Assembly (NCBI RefSeq): GCF_001761385.1
Contig: NZ_CP017476.1
Span: 4,701,501-4,765,500, forward strand
Source of the DNA: Hydrogenophaga crassostreae
GTDB lineage: Bacteria; Pseudomonadota; Gammaproteobacteria; Burkholderiales; Burkholderiaceae_C
Direction of reading: 5' to 3'
DNA length: 64,000 bases
A program made the position numbers and the translations under genes. The notes under the pieces were generated by a model. The model saw only the letters and a list, made by a program, of their open reading frames with translations. It had not been told where the DNA came from and searched no databases. Below are positions 52,611 through 60,830 of the stretch, piece by piece (position 1 is the first letter of the stretch; each line of letters opens with the position of its first letter).

Positions 52611-53090
52611 TCAACGCGCTGCAGCAGGCATGCCGGGAATCAGGGCGATACGGCGCGCGCCCCTGGCGCTCGATGGCGTGGGCATGGGCTGAACCAGATC
52701 GGCCAGCGTCACCCCGTCCAGCACCGTGAGATAGGCATCCATGGCCTGCTTGAAAGCGCCCTTCAGTCGGCAATGGCCGTTGAGCAAACAGGTGTTGTGC
52801 TCGTTGTCGAAACATTCCACCAACGTGAAGTCGGTTTCGGTCTGGCGGATCACGGTGCCCAGGACGATGTCTTTGGCTGGCTTGAGCAAGCGCAAACCAC
52901 CGCCGCGCCCGCGCGTGGTCTCCAGCAGACCCAGGCCTGAAAGTGTCATCACTATTTTGGTGAGGTGGCTGCGGGAGATGCCATGGGCCTCGGCGATTTC
53001 ACTGATGGTGGCCGGTTGCTCGCGCTCTGCGCAGGCCGCGCAGAACATCAGCACGCGCAGGCTGTAGTCGCTCCAGTTCGTCAATCGCAT
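52611..53090 (-). CDS. nsrR: NsrR, nitric-oxide-sensing Rrf2 repressor
   Basis: A 159-residue Rrf2-family repressor that loses DNA binding when NO attacks its [4Fe-4S] or [2Fe-2S] cluster. The winged helix spans residues 1-60 (MRLTNWSDYSLRVLMF, then ISEIAEAHGISRSHLTKIV). The cluster cysteines are Cys93, Cys101 and Cys107, the spacing (8 and 6) seen in Gram-positive NsrR. It lies divergent from ytfE, its classic target, and a candidate operator sits in the ytfE leader. Confidence 0.93.
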   Translation of the reverse strand: MRLTNWSDYSLRVLMFCAACAEREQPATISEIAEAHGISRSHLTKIVMTLSGLGLLETTRGRGGGLRLLKPAKDIVLGTVIRQTETDFTLVECFDNEHNTCLLNGHCRLKGAFKQAMDAYLTVLDGVTLADLVQPMPTPSSARGARRIALIPGMPAAAR

Positions 53091-53181
53091 GCCGGTCTTT
53101 CAGGTTGGGCGGGCCTCGTTCTTTTGAATGCCCCGCCTAGTTCCAAGGAAATATACCCTTCGCCTGCATTTTATCTTTTAA

Positions 53182-53204
53182 TACATTCATTCCATATGCA
53201 TCTT
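53182..53204 (+). promoter_or_regulatory. Candidate NsrR box before ytfE
   Basis: TACATTCATTC-C-ATATGCATCTT matches the NsrR consensus at about 17 of 22 positions, with the right half almost perfect (10 of 11). It ends 12 bases before the ytfE ATG and just before its AAAGGA ribosome binding site, and lies between divergent nsrR and ytfE, so a bound repressor would block ytfE. Confidence 0.65.
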
Positions 53205-53216
53205 TAAAGGATTCCC

Positions 53217-53936
53217 ATGAGCCACACCGCCACGCTGCCCAACCCTGCGATCACCGAGCGCGCCCAGCAGGCCATTGGCCAGATCGCCGTGGAGCTGCCC
53301 GGCGCCACCGCCATCTTCCGCCGCCTTAAGCTCGATTTCTGCTGTGGAGGCCAGATACCGCTGAGCCAGGCTTGCGAACAAAAGCAACTGGACACCGCGG
53401 CCGTTCTGGCAGAACTGGCCCGCCTGGACCGTCCCGCCACCCAGGAAGCGCCGCAGTCACCCAGCGCCATGATCGACCACATCCTGGAGCGTTTCCACGC
53501 CGTGCACCGCGAACAGCTGCCCGAGCTGATCCGCATGGCGCGCCGGGTTGAAGCGGTGCACCGCGACAACCCCAACGTGCCCCACGGTCTGGCTGCCCAT
53601 CTCGAAGCCATGGAAGCCGAGTTGCTGGACCACATGGACAAAGAAGAATCGGTGCTGTTTCCCGCGTTGCGCGAGGGCGTTCGCAGTGGCGTCGGCGTGC
53701 CGATCCAGGTCATGCGCGATGAACACACCGGCCATGGCGAACAACTCGATCGCCTCATGGCCCTGACCAACGATGCCAACCCTCCCCCCGGTGCCTGCAA
53801 CACCTGGCGCGCGCTGTACGCCGGCATCGCCCAGCTCTCCGACGACCTGATCCAGCACATCCACACGGAAAACAACCTGTTGTTCCCCCAGTTCGAAGTA
53901 CAAAAAGGCTGCGGATCGGGCTGTGGCTGCGCATGA
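53217..53936 (+). CDS. ytfE: YtfE/RIC di-iron protein for repair of NO-damaged iron-sulfur clusters
   Basis: A 239-residue protein. The N-terminal ScdA domain contains the conserved LDFCCGG. The hemerythrin-like di-iron domain follows: HILERFHAVHREQLPEL, HLEAMEAELLDHMDKEE, MRDEHTGHGEQL and LIQHIHTENNLLFPQF, supplying the His/Glu ligands. It ends in a Cys-rich tail (CGSGCGCA). Repairs clusters after nitrosative or oxidative damage. Adjacent nsrR and the box in its leader indicate NO-inducible expression. Confidence 0.95.
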   Translation: MSHTATLPNPAITERAQQAIGQIAVELPGATAIFRRLKLDFCCGGQIPLSQACEQKQLDTAAVLAELARLDRPATQEAPQSPSAMIDHILERFHAVHREQLPELIRMARRVEAVHRDNPNVPHGLAAHLEAMEAELLDHMDKEESVLFPALREGVRSGVGVPIQVMRDEHTGHGEQLDRLMALTNDANPPPGACNTWRALYAGIAQLSDDLIQHIHTENNLLFPQFEVQKGCGSGCGCA

Positions 53937-53961
53937 GAAACAAGGCCCGAGGCTCATCGGA

Positions 53962-54001
53962 TTGAGCCAGATCAAGCCATGGGCGGGTTGACATGGGTCA
54001 A
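53962..54001 (+). promoter_or_regulatory. Tandem FNR-like boxes upstream of ubiU
   Basis: TTGAGCCAGATCAA (53962-53975) differs from the FNR consensus TTGAT-N4-ATCAA at one base. A second, weaker site TTGACATGGGTCAA (53988-54001) lies 26 bp further on, centre to centre. The ubiU start is 81 bases beyond the second. Anaerobic activation by FNR is known for ubiUVT in E. coli, so the first box is credible; the second may modulate or be chance. Confidence 0.65.
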
Positions 54002-54081
54002 CCTCCGCCCGGCGCGCCGCTGGTAACTTCCCGCCGGTCTGGCGCCGCCAGGTCACACCTTCCCCGACGCACGCAAGCTCC

Positions 54082-55110
54082 ATGGCCTCCGACCGCACCC
54101 CACCTTCCACCCTTGATCTCGTCTGCCCGGCCGGCAGCCTGCCTGCGCTCAAAGCCGCGGTGGACAACGGCGCCAACTGCGTCTACCTCGGCTTGCGCGA
54201 TGCCACCAACGCACGCAACTTCGCAGGCCTGAACTTTGATGATGCGGCGATCGCCAGTGGTGTGGCTTACGCCCACGCCCGCGGCTGCCAGGTCTACATG
54301 GCGTTGAACACGTACCCGCAGGCAGCCCAGCCCGAGCGCTGGCAGCATGCGGTGGACAAAGCTGCCCACATGGGCGTGGACGCCATCATCCTGGCCGACC
54401 CCGGCCTGATGGCCTATGCGTGCAAGCGCCATCCGCAGCTGCGCCTGCACCTCTCGGTGCAGGGCTCGGCCACCAACTTCGACGCGATCAACCTGTACCA
54501 CCAGCAATTCGGCATTTCGCGCGCCGTGCTGCCGCGCGTGCTCTCGCTCGACCAGGTGCGCCAGGTGATCCAGAAGACGCCGGTCGAAATCGAGGTGTTC
54601 GGCTTCGGCAGCCTGTGTGTGATGGTCGAAGGCCGTTGTGCGCTCTCGTCCTACGTCACCGGCGAATCGCCCAACACCCACGGCGTGTGCTCACCGCCCA
54701 AGGCCGTGCGCTGGCAAGAAACCCCAAAAGGACTGGAGTCACGGCTCAACGGCGTCTTGATCGACCGCTACGCCGCGGGCGAAAGCGCCGGTTACCCCAC
54801 GCTGTGCAAAGGCCGCTTCGATGTCGAAGACGCCCACAGCTACTACGCCATCGAAGAGCCCACCAGCCTCAACACCTTGTCGCTGCTGCCGCAGTTGCTG
54901 GCGTTCGGCGTGCGCGCCATCAAGATCGAAGGCCGCCAGCGCAGCCCGGCCTATGTGGCCCAGGTGACCCAGGTCTGGCGCGAAGCCATCGACCACTGCC
55001 TGGCCCAGCCGCAGCATTACGCCCCCAAGGGCGCCTGGACCTCGGCGCTCGACCAGGTGGCCGAAGGCCAGCAGCACACGCTGGGCGCTTACCACCGGCC
55101 GTGGAAATGA
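54082..55110 (+). CDS. ubiU: UbiU, oxygen-independent ubiquinone hydroxylation protein (U32 peptidase family)
   Basis: A 342-residue [4Fe-4S] protein that with UbiV performs ring hydroxylation in ubiquinone synthesis without O2. The N-terminus LDLVCPAGSLPALKAAVDNGANCVYLGL is the family hallmark. The cluster ligands Cys179, Cys186, Cys203 and Cys242 have the same spacing (7, 17, 39) as in E. coli UbiU. FNR-like boxes precede it. Unusually, its partner ubiV follows only after a 600-base repeat array. Confidence 0.95.
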   Translation: MASDRTPPSTLDLVCPAGSLPALKAAVDNGANCVYLGLRDATNARNFAGLNFDDAAIASGVAYAHARGCQVYMALNTYPQAAQPERWQHAVDKAAHMGVDAIILADPGLMAYACKRHPQLRLHLSVQGSATNFDAINLYHQQFGISRAVLPRVLSLDQVRQVIQKTPVEIEVFGFGSLCVMVEGRCALSSYVTGESPNTHGVCSPPKAVRWQETPKGLESRLNGVLIDRYAAGESAGYPTLCKGRFDVEDAHSYYAIEEPTSLNTLSLLPQLLAFGVRAIKIEGRQRSPAYVAQVTQVWREAIDHCLAQPQHYAPKGAWTSALDQVAEGQQHTLGAYHRPWK

Positions 55111-55114
55111 GCTC

Positions 55115-55692
55115 CCCCCTGCGCCGCTTCGCGGCTTCCCCCCGGAGGGGGGACCACACCAGCAGCCCGGCAAAGCCGGTTCTGCGGTGTGTGCTGGGTT
55201 GGGGCACGCGCTCCGGAAAGGCTTTTGAGCCCCCCCTGCGCCGCTTCGCGGCTTCCCCCCGGAGGGGGGATGCACCCTGTGGCCTGGCAAAGCCAGTTCC
55301 ACGGGTGCCCTGGGTTCGGACACGCGCTCCGGAAGTGCTTTTGAGATCCCCCCTGCGCCGCTTCGCGGCTTCCCCCCGGAGGGGGGACGCACCCTGTGGC
55401 CTGGCAAAGCCAGTTCCACGGGTGCCCTGGGTTCGGACACGCGCTCCGGAAAGGCTTTTGAGCCCCCCCTGCGCCGCTTCGCGGCTTCCCCCCGGAGTGG
55501 GGACCACACCAGCAGCCCGGCAAAGCCGGTTCTGCGGTGTGTGCTGGGTTGGGGCACGCGCTCCGGCGGCTCGTGGGCGCCCCTCCTGCGCCGCTTCGCG
55601 ACTTCCCCCCAGGGGGACCACACCTGTGGCCCGGCAAAGCCGGTTCCATGGCGTGTGCTGGGTTGGGGCGCGTGCTCCGGATCGCAATTTGG
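55115..55692. repeat. Array of five ~117-bp tandem repeats between ubiU and ubiV
   Basis: The core CTGCGCCGCTTCGCG recurs at 55119, 55236, 55353, 55469 and 55586 (spacings 117, 117, 116, 117). Each unit contains a C-run/GGA/G-run hairpin (CCCCCCGGAGGGGGG type), the CGCTTCGCG dyad, a CCGGCAAAGCCGG hairpin and an end CACGCGCTCCGG. Units 1 and 4 match closely, units 2 and 3 match each other, and unit 5 is a diverged copy of type 1. There are no spacers as in CRISPR. An open minus-strand reading through it is a by-product of the period being a multiple of three. Confidence 0.93.
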
Positions 55693-55720
55693 CATTCGAG
55701 CCATTTGATGGATGACTGAC

Positions 55721-56647
55721 ATGAAACTCTCTCTCGGCCCCCTGCAGTACTACTGGCCGCGTCTGACGACCTTCGATTTTTACGAGGCCATGGCGGCCAC
55801 GCCGGTGGACATCGTCTACCTCGGTGAGGTGACCTGTTCGCGCCGGCACGAACTGCGCCTGGCCGACTGGCTCGACATTGCCACGCTGTTGCGCGATGCC
55901 GGCAAGGAGGTGGTGCTGTCCACCATGGTGCTGCTGGAATCGGGCGCCGACGTGGGTGCCATGCACAAGATCACGGCCCAGACCGACCTCGGCGTTGAAG
56001 CCAACGACATGGGGGCGGTGCAGAGTTTGCACAACCACTCGCGCAGCTTTGTCGCCGGGCCACACCTCAACCTCTACAACCAGCCGACGCTGCTTTGGAT
56101 GCACGGCATGGGCGCGACCCGCTGGGTGGCACCGCTGGAGATGCCCAGGTCGGACCTGGCGCTGATGCAGGCAACGCGGCCGGACGGACTGCAGACCGAG
56201 GTGTTCGCCCATGGCCGGCTGCCCTTGGCTTTTTCAGCCCGTTGCTTCACCGCGCGCCACTGCAATCTGCCCAAGGACGATTGCCAGTTCCGCTGCATCG
56301 AACACCCCGACGGGCTGATGCTCAAGACCCGGGAAGATGCCGAGTTTCTGGTGCTCAACGGGATCCAGACCCAGTCGGCCAAGGTGCACAGCCTGATCGA
56401 CGCCTGGAGCGACATGGCGGCGCTGGGGGTGGACGTGGCGCGCATCAGCCCGCAATCGCAACACACCACCGAAGTGATCGGCCTCTTTGATGCCGTGCGG
56501 CGGCAGACACTGAGCGGCGCGCAGGCGCGCGAGGCGCTGCTGCCCTTGTTGCCGGCCGAAGACTGCAACGGCTACTGGCACGGTCAACCCGGGCTGGACC
56601 GCGTGGCGCCAAGCGCTGCACCAGCTCCTGCGCCGGCAACCGTCTGA
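55721..56647 (+). CDS. ubiV: UbiV, oxygen-independent ubiquinone hydroxylation protein
   Basis: A 308-residue [4Fe-4S] partner of UbiU. With the start at ATG 55721 (MKLSLGPLQYYWPR) the cluster ligands are Cys39, Cys175, Cys188 and Cys192. Cys39 has the same number as in E. coli UbiV, and the C-x12-C-x3-C spacing also matches, which supports this start over ATG 55712. It contains VYLGEVTCSRRHE and LPLAFSARCFTARHCNLPKDDC. It lies directly after the tandem repeats and before the hemolysin III-like gene. Confidence 0.95.
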   Translation: MKLSLGPLQYYWPRLTTFDFYEAMAATPVDIVYLGEVTCSRRHELRLADWLDIATLLRDAGKEVVLSTMVLLESGADVGAMHKITAQTDLGVEANDMGAVQSLHNHSRSFVAGPHLNLYNQPTLLWMHGMGATRWVAPLEMPRSDLALMQATRPDGLQTEVFAHGRLPLAFSARCFTARHCNLPKDDCQFRCIEHPDGLMLKTREDAEFLVLNGIQTQSAKVHSLIDAWSDMAALGVDVARISPQSQHTTEVIGLFDAVRRQTLSGAQAREALLPLLPAEDCNGYWHGQPGLDRVAPSAAPAPAPATV

Positions 56648-56664
56648 CCGAGGAGCCCCTCACC

Positions 56665-57282
56665 ATGCTGGTCGGCGAACGTTTCAACAGCATCAGCCAC
56701 GGCGTGGGCGCGGTGCTGGCGCTGATCGGCGCCACGGTGCTCATCACCCTGGCTGCGCTGCTGGCAGACCCCTGGAAGATCGTTGGCTTCAGCGTCTATG
56801 GCGTGGCCTTGGTGCTGCTCTACCTCGCTTCCACGCTCTACCACGCGCTGCGCGGGCGGGCCAAGGCGGTGTTCCAGAAAATCGACCACTGCAGCATCTA
56901 CCTGCTGATCGCCGGCAGCTACACGCCCTTTGCACTGATCTCCCTGCGCGGGCCCTGGGGGTGGACACTGCTCGGTATTGTCTGGAGCCTGGCCCTGCTC
57001 GGCATGGCGCAGGAAATCTGGCTGGCCCGCGGCGCGCGGGTGTGGTCGATGGTGATTTACCTGCTGATGGGGTGGCTGGCCATGGTGGCGGTGGTGCCGC
57101 TGTGGCAGGCGCTCACGCCCGCCGGATTCGCCTGGCTGGCCGCCGGCGGCGCCTGCTACACGCTGGGCATCGCCTTCTACGCCACCGACCACAAGCTGCG
57201 CCACGGCCACGGCGTGTGGCACCTGTTTGTGCTGGGCGGCAGCACCTGCCATTTTTTGACCCTGCTGCTGTACGTGGCCTGA
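56665..57282 (+). CDS. Hemolysin III / PAQR-family membrane protein
   Basis: A 205-residue inner-membrane protein with seven hydrophobic segments. Family motifs are GERFNSISHGVGAVLALIG at the start, STLYHAL after helix 2, DHCSIYLLIAGSYTPF, and the C-terminal GSTCHFLTLLLYV. The His and Asp residues are those thought to bind zinc in PAQR proteins. Function in bacteria is uncertain. It begins 17 bases after ubiV with a good GAGGAG, embedded in the anaerobic ubiquinone cluster, which hints at a membrane-linked role there (inference). Confidence 0.9.
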   Translation: MLVGERFNSISHGVGAVLALIGATVLITLAALLADPWKIVGFSVYGVALVLLYLASTLYHALRGRAKAVFQKIDHCSIYLLIAGSYTPFALISLRGPWGWTLLGIVWSLALLGMAQEIWLARGARVWSMVIYLLMGWLAMVAVVPLWQALTPAGFAWLAAGGACYTLGIAFYATDHKLRHGHGVWHLFVLGGSTCHFLTLLLYVA

Positions 57283-57309
57283 ACCCTTCACGCCGACCTG
57301 GACCCCCAC

Positions 57310-57813
57310 ATGACGCCTCACACCGCACACCCCACCGTGCCCGCCCCCCTTGGCGCCGCACTCGCCCGCCTGCCCGCCTACCCGGGCTCCATGCTGCTGG
57401 TGACCGCCTTGAACCTGGTGCTGGCCCGCCAGTTGCCCGGCGATGTCACCCAGCTTTTGCAAGGCAAGCGCTTTCGCATCGAGGTGCGCGACGCCCGTCT
57501 GAACTTCGATTTTGTCTGGCGCGCCGGCATGTTCCGCCCGGTGTCGCCCGGCACCGGGCCCGACCTCACGCTGAGCGCCAATGCCCACGACTTTGTGCGG
57601 CTGGCCCGACGCCTGGACGACCCCGACACCCTGTTCTTCAACCGCCGCCTGTCCATGCAGGGCGACACCGAGCTGGGTCTGGTGGTGAAAAACGCACTCG
57701 ACGCCATGGAGCTCCCCGTGCTCGATCTGGCGGCCTGGAAACCCTCGGCCGTGCTGGCGCGCTTCAAAGGCCCACGGCACCGCAGCAAGGCTCCTCTTCA
57801 TGAAAACCACTGA
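57310..57813 (+). CDS. ubiT: UbiT, SCP2-domain ubiquinone-pathway lipid-binding protein
   Basis: A 167-residue SCP2-fold protein needed for anaerobic ubiquinone synthesis, thought to hold the prenylated intermediates for UbiUV. LARLPAYPGSMLLVTALNLVLA begins the domain and RRLSMQGDTELGLVVKNALDAME is the conserved SCP2 end. The basic C-terminus (RFKGPRHRSKAPL) may touch membranes. The stop overlaps the next gene start by 14 bases. Confidence 0.9.
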   Translation: MTPHTAHPTVPAPLGAALARLPAYPGSMLLVTALNLVLARQLPGDVTQLLQGKRFRIEVRDARLNFDFVWRAGMFRPVSPGTGPDLTLSANAHDFVRLARRLDDPDTLFFNRRLSMQGDTELGLVVKNALDAMELPVLDLAAWKPSAVLARFKGPRHRSKAPLHENH

Positions 57814-58213
57814 CACCTCCCCGCTGGTCTACGCCTGTTCGGGCTGTTCCAGCGCCGCCCAGCTCGCCAACCACGTGGCCCTGCAACTGGACCGGCGCGG
57901 CCTGGCCGAAATGTCGTGCATCGCTGGCGTAGGCGGCGACGTACCCCGCCTCGTGAAGATCGCAAAATCCGGCCGCCCCATCGTCGCGCTCGACGGTTGC
58001 CCGCTGGCCTGTGTGAAAAGCTGCCTGGCCCGCCACGGCCTCCAGCCCGACCGCTACCACCAGTTGCACACCCACGGCGTGCGCAAGCGCCAGCATGAAG
58101 ACTTCGACCCCGTGCAGGCTGCGGCCGTGCTGGAACAGGTGAGCACCGACCTGCGCGAGCATCCCCTGCGCAGCACCACCCCCACACCCCGACAGCCGCC
58201 CGTCCATGCGTGA
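57800..58213 (+). CDS. DGC-domain (putative zinc-binding) protein
   Basis: A 137-residue small protein with the Cys-rich pattern of the DGC/PF08859 family: VYACSGCSSAAQLANHVA at the start, CIAGVGGD, and ALDGCPLACVKSCLARHGL. The four to six Cys probably bind zinc or a cluster. It overlaps ubiT by 14 bases and ubiX by eight, so it is firmly part of the ubiquinone operon. Its role in that pathway is unknown. The C-terminal 20 residues are Pro/Arg/Thr-rich. Confidence 0.82.
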   Translation: MKTTDTSPLVYACSGCSSAAQLANHVALQLDRRGLAEMSCIAGVGGDVPRLVKIAKSGRPIVALDGCPLACVKSCLARHGLQPDRYHQLHTHGVRKRQHEDFDPVQAAAVLEQVSTDLREHPLRSTTPTPRQPPVHA

Positions 58214-58829
58214 ACCCGGCGTCCCCATCGACCGGGTGGCGGCGGATCGCCGGGTGCTGGTCGCCATCACCGGCGCCAGCGGCGCGGTGTACGGCCTGCG
58301 CCTGCTGCAAGCCCTGGGCAGCGCGCCCGGTATCGAAACCCACCTCGTGGTGTCGGATGCGGGCTGGCTCACGCTGCGCCACGAACTCGGTATCGGCCCT
58401 GAGGCCCTGAACCCCTTGGTGCACACGCTGCACGACGCCGCCCACATCGGCGCGGGCCCGGCCAGTGGCTCGTTTCGCTGCCAGGCCATGGTGGTGGCGC
58501 CCTGTTCCATGCGCACACTCGCGGCCATCGCCCATGGCCTGTCCGACAACCTCATCACCCGCGCCGCCGACGTGATGCTGAAAGAACGGCGCCGCCTCGT
58601 GCTCATGGCCCGCGAAACACCGCTGCACCTGGGTCACCTGCGCAACATGGTCAGCGTGACCGAGATGGGCGCCATCGTCTGCCCGCCCATACCGGCTTTC
58701 TACCTGAAGCCTGAAACCGTGGACGACATCGTCAACGCCAGCGTGGCGCGCGTGCTCGACCTGCTCGATGTGCCACACACCTTGAGCAGCCGCTGGGCGG
58801 GTTTGCACCCGGCCGCCGAAACGGTCTGA
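58206..58829 (+). CDS. ubiX: UbiX flavin prenyltransferase
   Basis: Makes prenylated FMN, the cofactor of UbiD, from FMN and dimethylallyl phosphate. It has 207 residues. VLVAITGASGAVYGLRLLQAL is the FMN-binding start, VVAPCSMRTLAAIAHGLSDNLITRAADV the centre, and LVLMARETPLHLGHLRNM with PPIPAFYLKPETVDDIV the end. It directly precedes ubiD (five-base gap), so cofactor supply and use are coupled. Confidence 0.95.
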   Translation: MREPGVPIDRVAADRRVLVAITGASGAVYGLRLLQALGSAPGIETHLVVSDAGWLTLRHELGIGPEALNPLVHTLHDAAHIGAGPASGSFRCQAMVVAPCSMRTLAAIAHGLSDNLITRAADVMLKERRRLVLMARETPLHLGHLRNMVSVTEMGAIVCPPIPAFYLKPETVDDIVNASVARVLDLLDVPHTLSSRWAGLHPAAETV

Positions 58830-58834
58830 GCCCC

Positions 58835-60319
58835 ATGATTTACAAAGACCTGCGCGACTTCATGGCGTTGCTGGAAAGCACCGGCGATCTGAAGCGCGTG
58901 CGCGAACCGGTGTCGCCGCACCTGGAAATGACAGCGCTGTGCGACCGCGTGCTGCGCGCCGAAGGCCCGGCCCTGCTGTTTGAAAACGTGCCCGGCCACA
59001 GGTTGCCCGTGCTGGGCAACCTGTTCGGTACCACCGGCCGGGTGGCGCGCGCCATGGGCGTGGACAAGCTGGCCGACCTGCGCCGTTTTGGCGAGGTGCT
59101 GGCCGCGCTCAAGGAGCCCGAAGCGCCCAGGGGCCTGAAAGACATGGTGGGCCTGAGCGGCCTGCTGAAAACGCTGTGGCACATGACGCCCAGAGAGCGC
59201 GCCAGTGCACCCTGCCAGGACGTGGTCTGGGAAAGCGCCGATGTGGATCTGGCGCGCCTGCCGATCCAGCATTGCTGGCCCGACGATGTGGCGCCACTCA
59301 TCACCTGGGGCCTGGTGATCACGCAAGGTCCGCACAAGACGCGACAAAACCTCGGCATCTACCGCCAGCAAGTGCTCTCGCGCAACCAGCTCATCGTGCG
59401 CTGGCTGGCGCACCGCGGCGGCGCACTCGATTTCCGCGATCACTGCAAGCTGCACCCCGGCCAGCCCTACCCGGTGGCCGTTGCCCTGGGCGCCGACCCG
59501 GCCACCATCCTCGGTGCGGTGACCCCAGTGCCCGACAGCCTGAGCGAATACCAGTTCGCCGGCCTGCTGCGCGGCGCTCGCACCGAGGTCACCCCCGCCA
59601 TCGGCGTGCCGCTCAAGGTGCCGGCCAGCGCCGAGATCGTGCTCGAAGGCCACATCCACCCCGACGCCCACCACGCCACTGGCTGGGCCCACGCCATGGA
59701 AGGCCCCTACGGCGACCACACCGGGTACTACAACGAACGCGCCGAATTTCCGGTGTTCACGGTGGAGCGCATCACGATGCGCCGCGACGCCATTTACCAC
59801 TCCACCTACACCGGCAAACCGCCCGACGAACCCGCCGTGCTCGGGCTGGCGATGAACGAGCTGTTCATCCCGCTGCTGCAGCGCCAGTTCCCCGAAATCA
59901 CCGATTTTCATTTGCCACCCGAAGCCTGCAGCTACCGCATGGCCGTGGTGCAGATACGCAAGGCCTACCCCGGCCATGCCCGGCGCGTGATGATGGGCGT
60001 GTGGAGCCACCTGCGCCAGTTCATGTACACCAAATTCGTGTTGGTGGTCGATGAAGACGTGGACGTGCGCGACTGGAAAGAAGTGATCTGGGCCATGACC
60101 ACCCGCATGGACCCGGTGCGCGACTGCATGATGATCGAGAACACCCCCATCGACTACCTCGATTTCGCCTCACCGGTGAGCGGCCTGGGCAGCAAGATGG
60201 GCATGGACGCGACCAACAAATGGCCGGGGGAGACCCAGCGTGAATGGGGCCGTGTGATGCGCATGACACCGGTGGTGAGCCAGCGCATGGACCAGTTGGC
60301 TGAATCGTTGGGCTTGTAA
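58835..60319 (+). CDS. ubiD: UbiD prFMN-dependent decarboxylase
   Basis: Removes the carboxyl group of 3-polyprenyl-4-hydroxybenzoate in ubiquinone synthesis. It has 494 residues, standard for UbiD. Features are MIYKDLRDFMALLESTGDLKRV, LLFENVPGHRLPVLGNLFGT, the cofactor/metal region TRQNLGIYRQQVLSRNQLIVRW, and EAELYGDHTGYYN-like segment EGPYGDHTGYYNERAEFPVF. It ends the plus-strand ubi cluster; the mercury genes follow in the opposite orientation. Confidence 0.95.
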   Translation: MIYKDLRDFMALLESTGDLKRVREPVSPHLEMTALCDRVLRAEGPALLFENVPGHRLPVLGNLFGTTGRVARAMGVDKLADLRRFGEVLAALKEPEAPRGLKDMVGLSGLLKTLWHMTPRERASAPCQDVVWESADVDLARLPIQHCWPDDVAPLITWGLVITQGPHKTRQNLGIYRQQVLSRNQLIVRWLAHRGGALDFRDHCKLHPGQPYPVAVALGADPATILGAVTPVPDSLSEYQFAGLLRGARTEVTPAIGVPLKVPASAEIVLEGHIHPDAHHATGWAHAMEGPYGDHTGYYNERAEFPVFTVERITMRRDAIYHSTYTGKPPDEPAVLGLAMNELFIPLLQRQFPEITDFHLPPEACSYRMAVVQIRKAYPGHARRVMMGVWSHLRQFMYTKFVLVVDEDVDVRDWKEVIWAMTTRMDPVRDCMMIENTPIDYLDFASPVSGLGSKMGMDATNKWPGETQREWGRVMRMTPVVSQRMDQLAESLGL

Positions 60320-60356
60320 ACCCGCCCTTGATTCGCATATCAGTTCACCGGACCAT

Positions 60357-60788
60357 TCAGCCCAGTTCTGCAGCGCCCTTGAGCGCCGCGATCAGCGGGC
60401 AACGCACCGTTCCCCGCGCGGCCCCACACCGTTGAATCAATTCGGCCAAAGCCGCCTCCATGCGTTGCAAATCGGCCAGGCGGCCTCGCACGTCGGCGAG
60501 CTTGGCCTCGGCCCGAGCCTGGGCCTGCGCACAGCTGGCGCCATCATCGAGCTGCAGCAATTCGGCCACCTCATCCAGGCTGAAACCAAGGCGTTGTGCC
60601 GACTTGATGAACTGCAAGCGGGAACCCTCGGCTTCGCCGTAGCGCCGAATGCCGCCGGTGGGCCGTTGGGGCTCTGGCATCAGCCCCTTTCGCTGATAAA
60701 ACCGGATGGTCTCCACATTGACGCCGGCGGCCTGCGCCAGTCGGCCAATGGTCAGCTCGGCGCGTGGTGTGGCAAAGGGCTCACTCAT
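60357..60788 (-). CDS. merR: MerR, mercury-responsive regulator
   Basis: A 143-residue MerR-family activator that twists its promoter when Hg(II) binds. The N-terminal helix-turn-helix LTIGRLAQAAGVNVETIRFYQRKGL is canonical, followed by a dimerisation helix. The mercury-binding cysteines are in GASCAQAQ and the C-terminal RCGAARGTVRCPLI, matching the three Cys of Tn501 MerR. It is divergent from merT with the operator between. Confidence 0.93.
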   Translation of the reverse strand: MSEPFATPRAELTIGRLAQAAGVNVETIRFYQRKGLMPEPQRPTGGIRRYGEAEGSRLQFIKSAQRLGFSLDEVAELLQLDDGASCAQAQARAEAKLADVRGRLADLQRMEAALAELIQRCGAARGTVRCPLIAALKGAAELG

Positions 60789-60793
60789 GGTGC

Positions 60794-60824
60794 TTGACTC
60801 CGTACGTGGGTACGGGTTTAAGGT
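60794..60824 (+). promoter_or_regulatory. MerR-controlled mer promoter
   Basis: TTGACT (60794) and TAAGGT (60819) are separated by 19 bp, the overlong spacing that MerR corrects by DNA distortion. Between them lies the dyad CCGTAC-gtgg-GTACGG, closely like the classic mer operator. merT starts at 60831, so the leader is very short. Confidence 0.92.
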
Positions 60825-60830
60825 TAAGCC

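Noticed and set aside
55115..55692. Possible CRISPR array
   Set aside because: The units are about 117 bp, directly abutting, with no unique spacers of 30-40 bp and no cas genes nearby.
54920..56212. A 430-codon minus-strand frame through the repeat array, ubiU end and ubiV start
   Set aside because: It arises because the repeat period is 117, a multiple of three; the repeated peptide is Arg/Gly/Pro-rich and the frame runs antisense into two certain genes.
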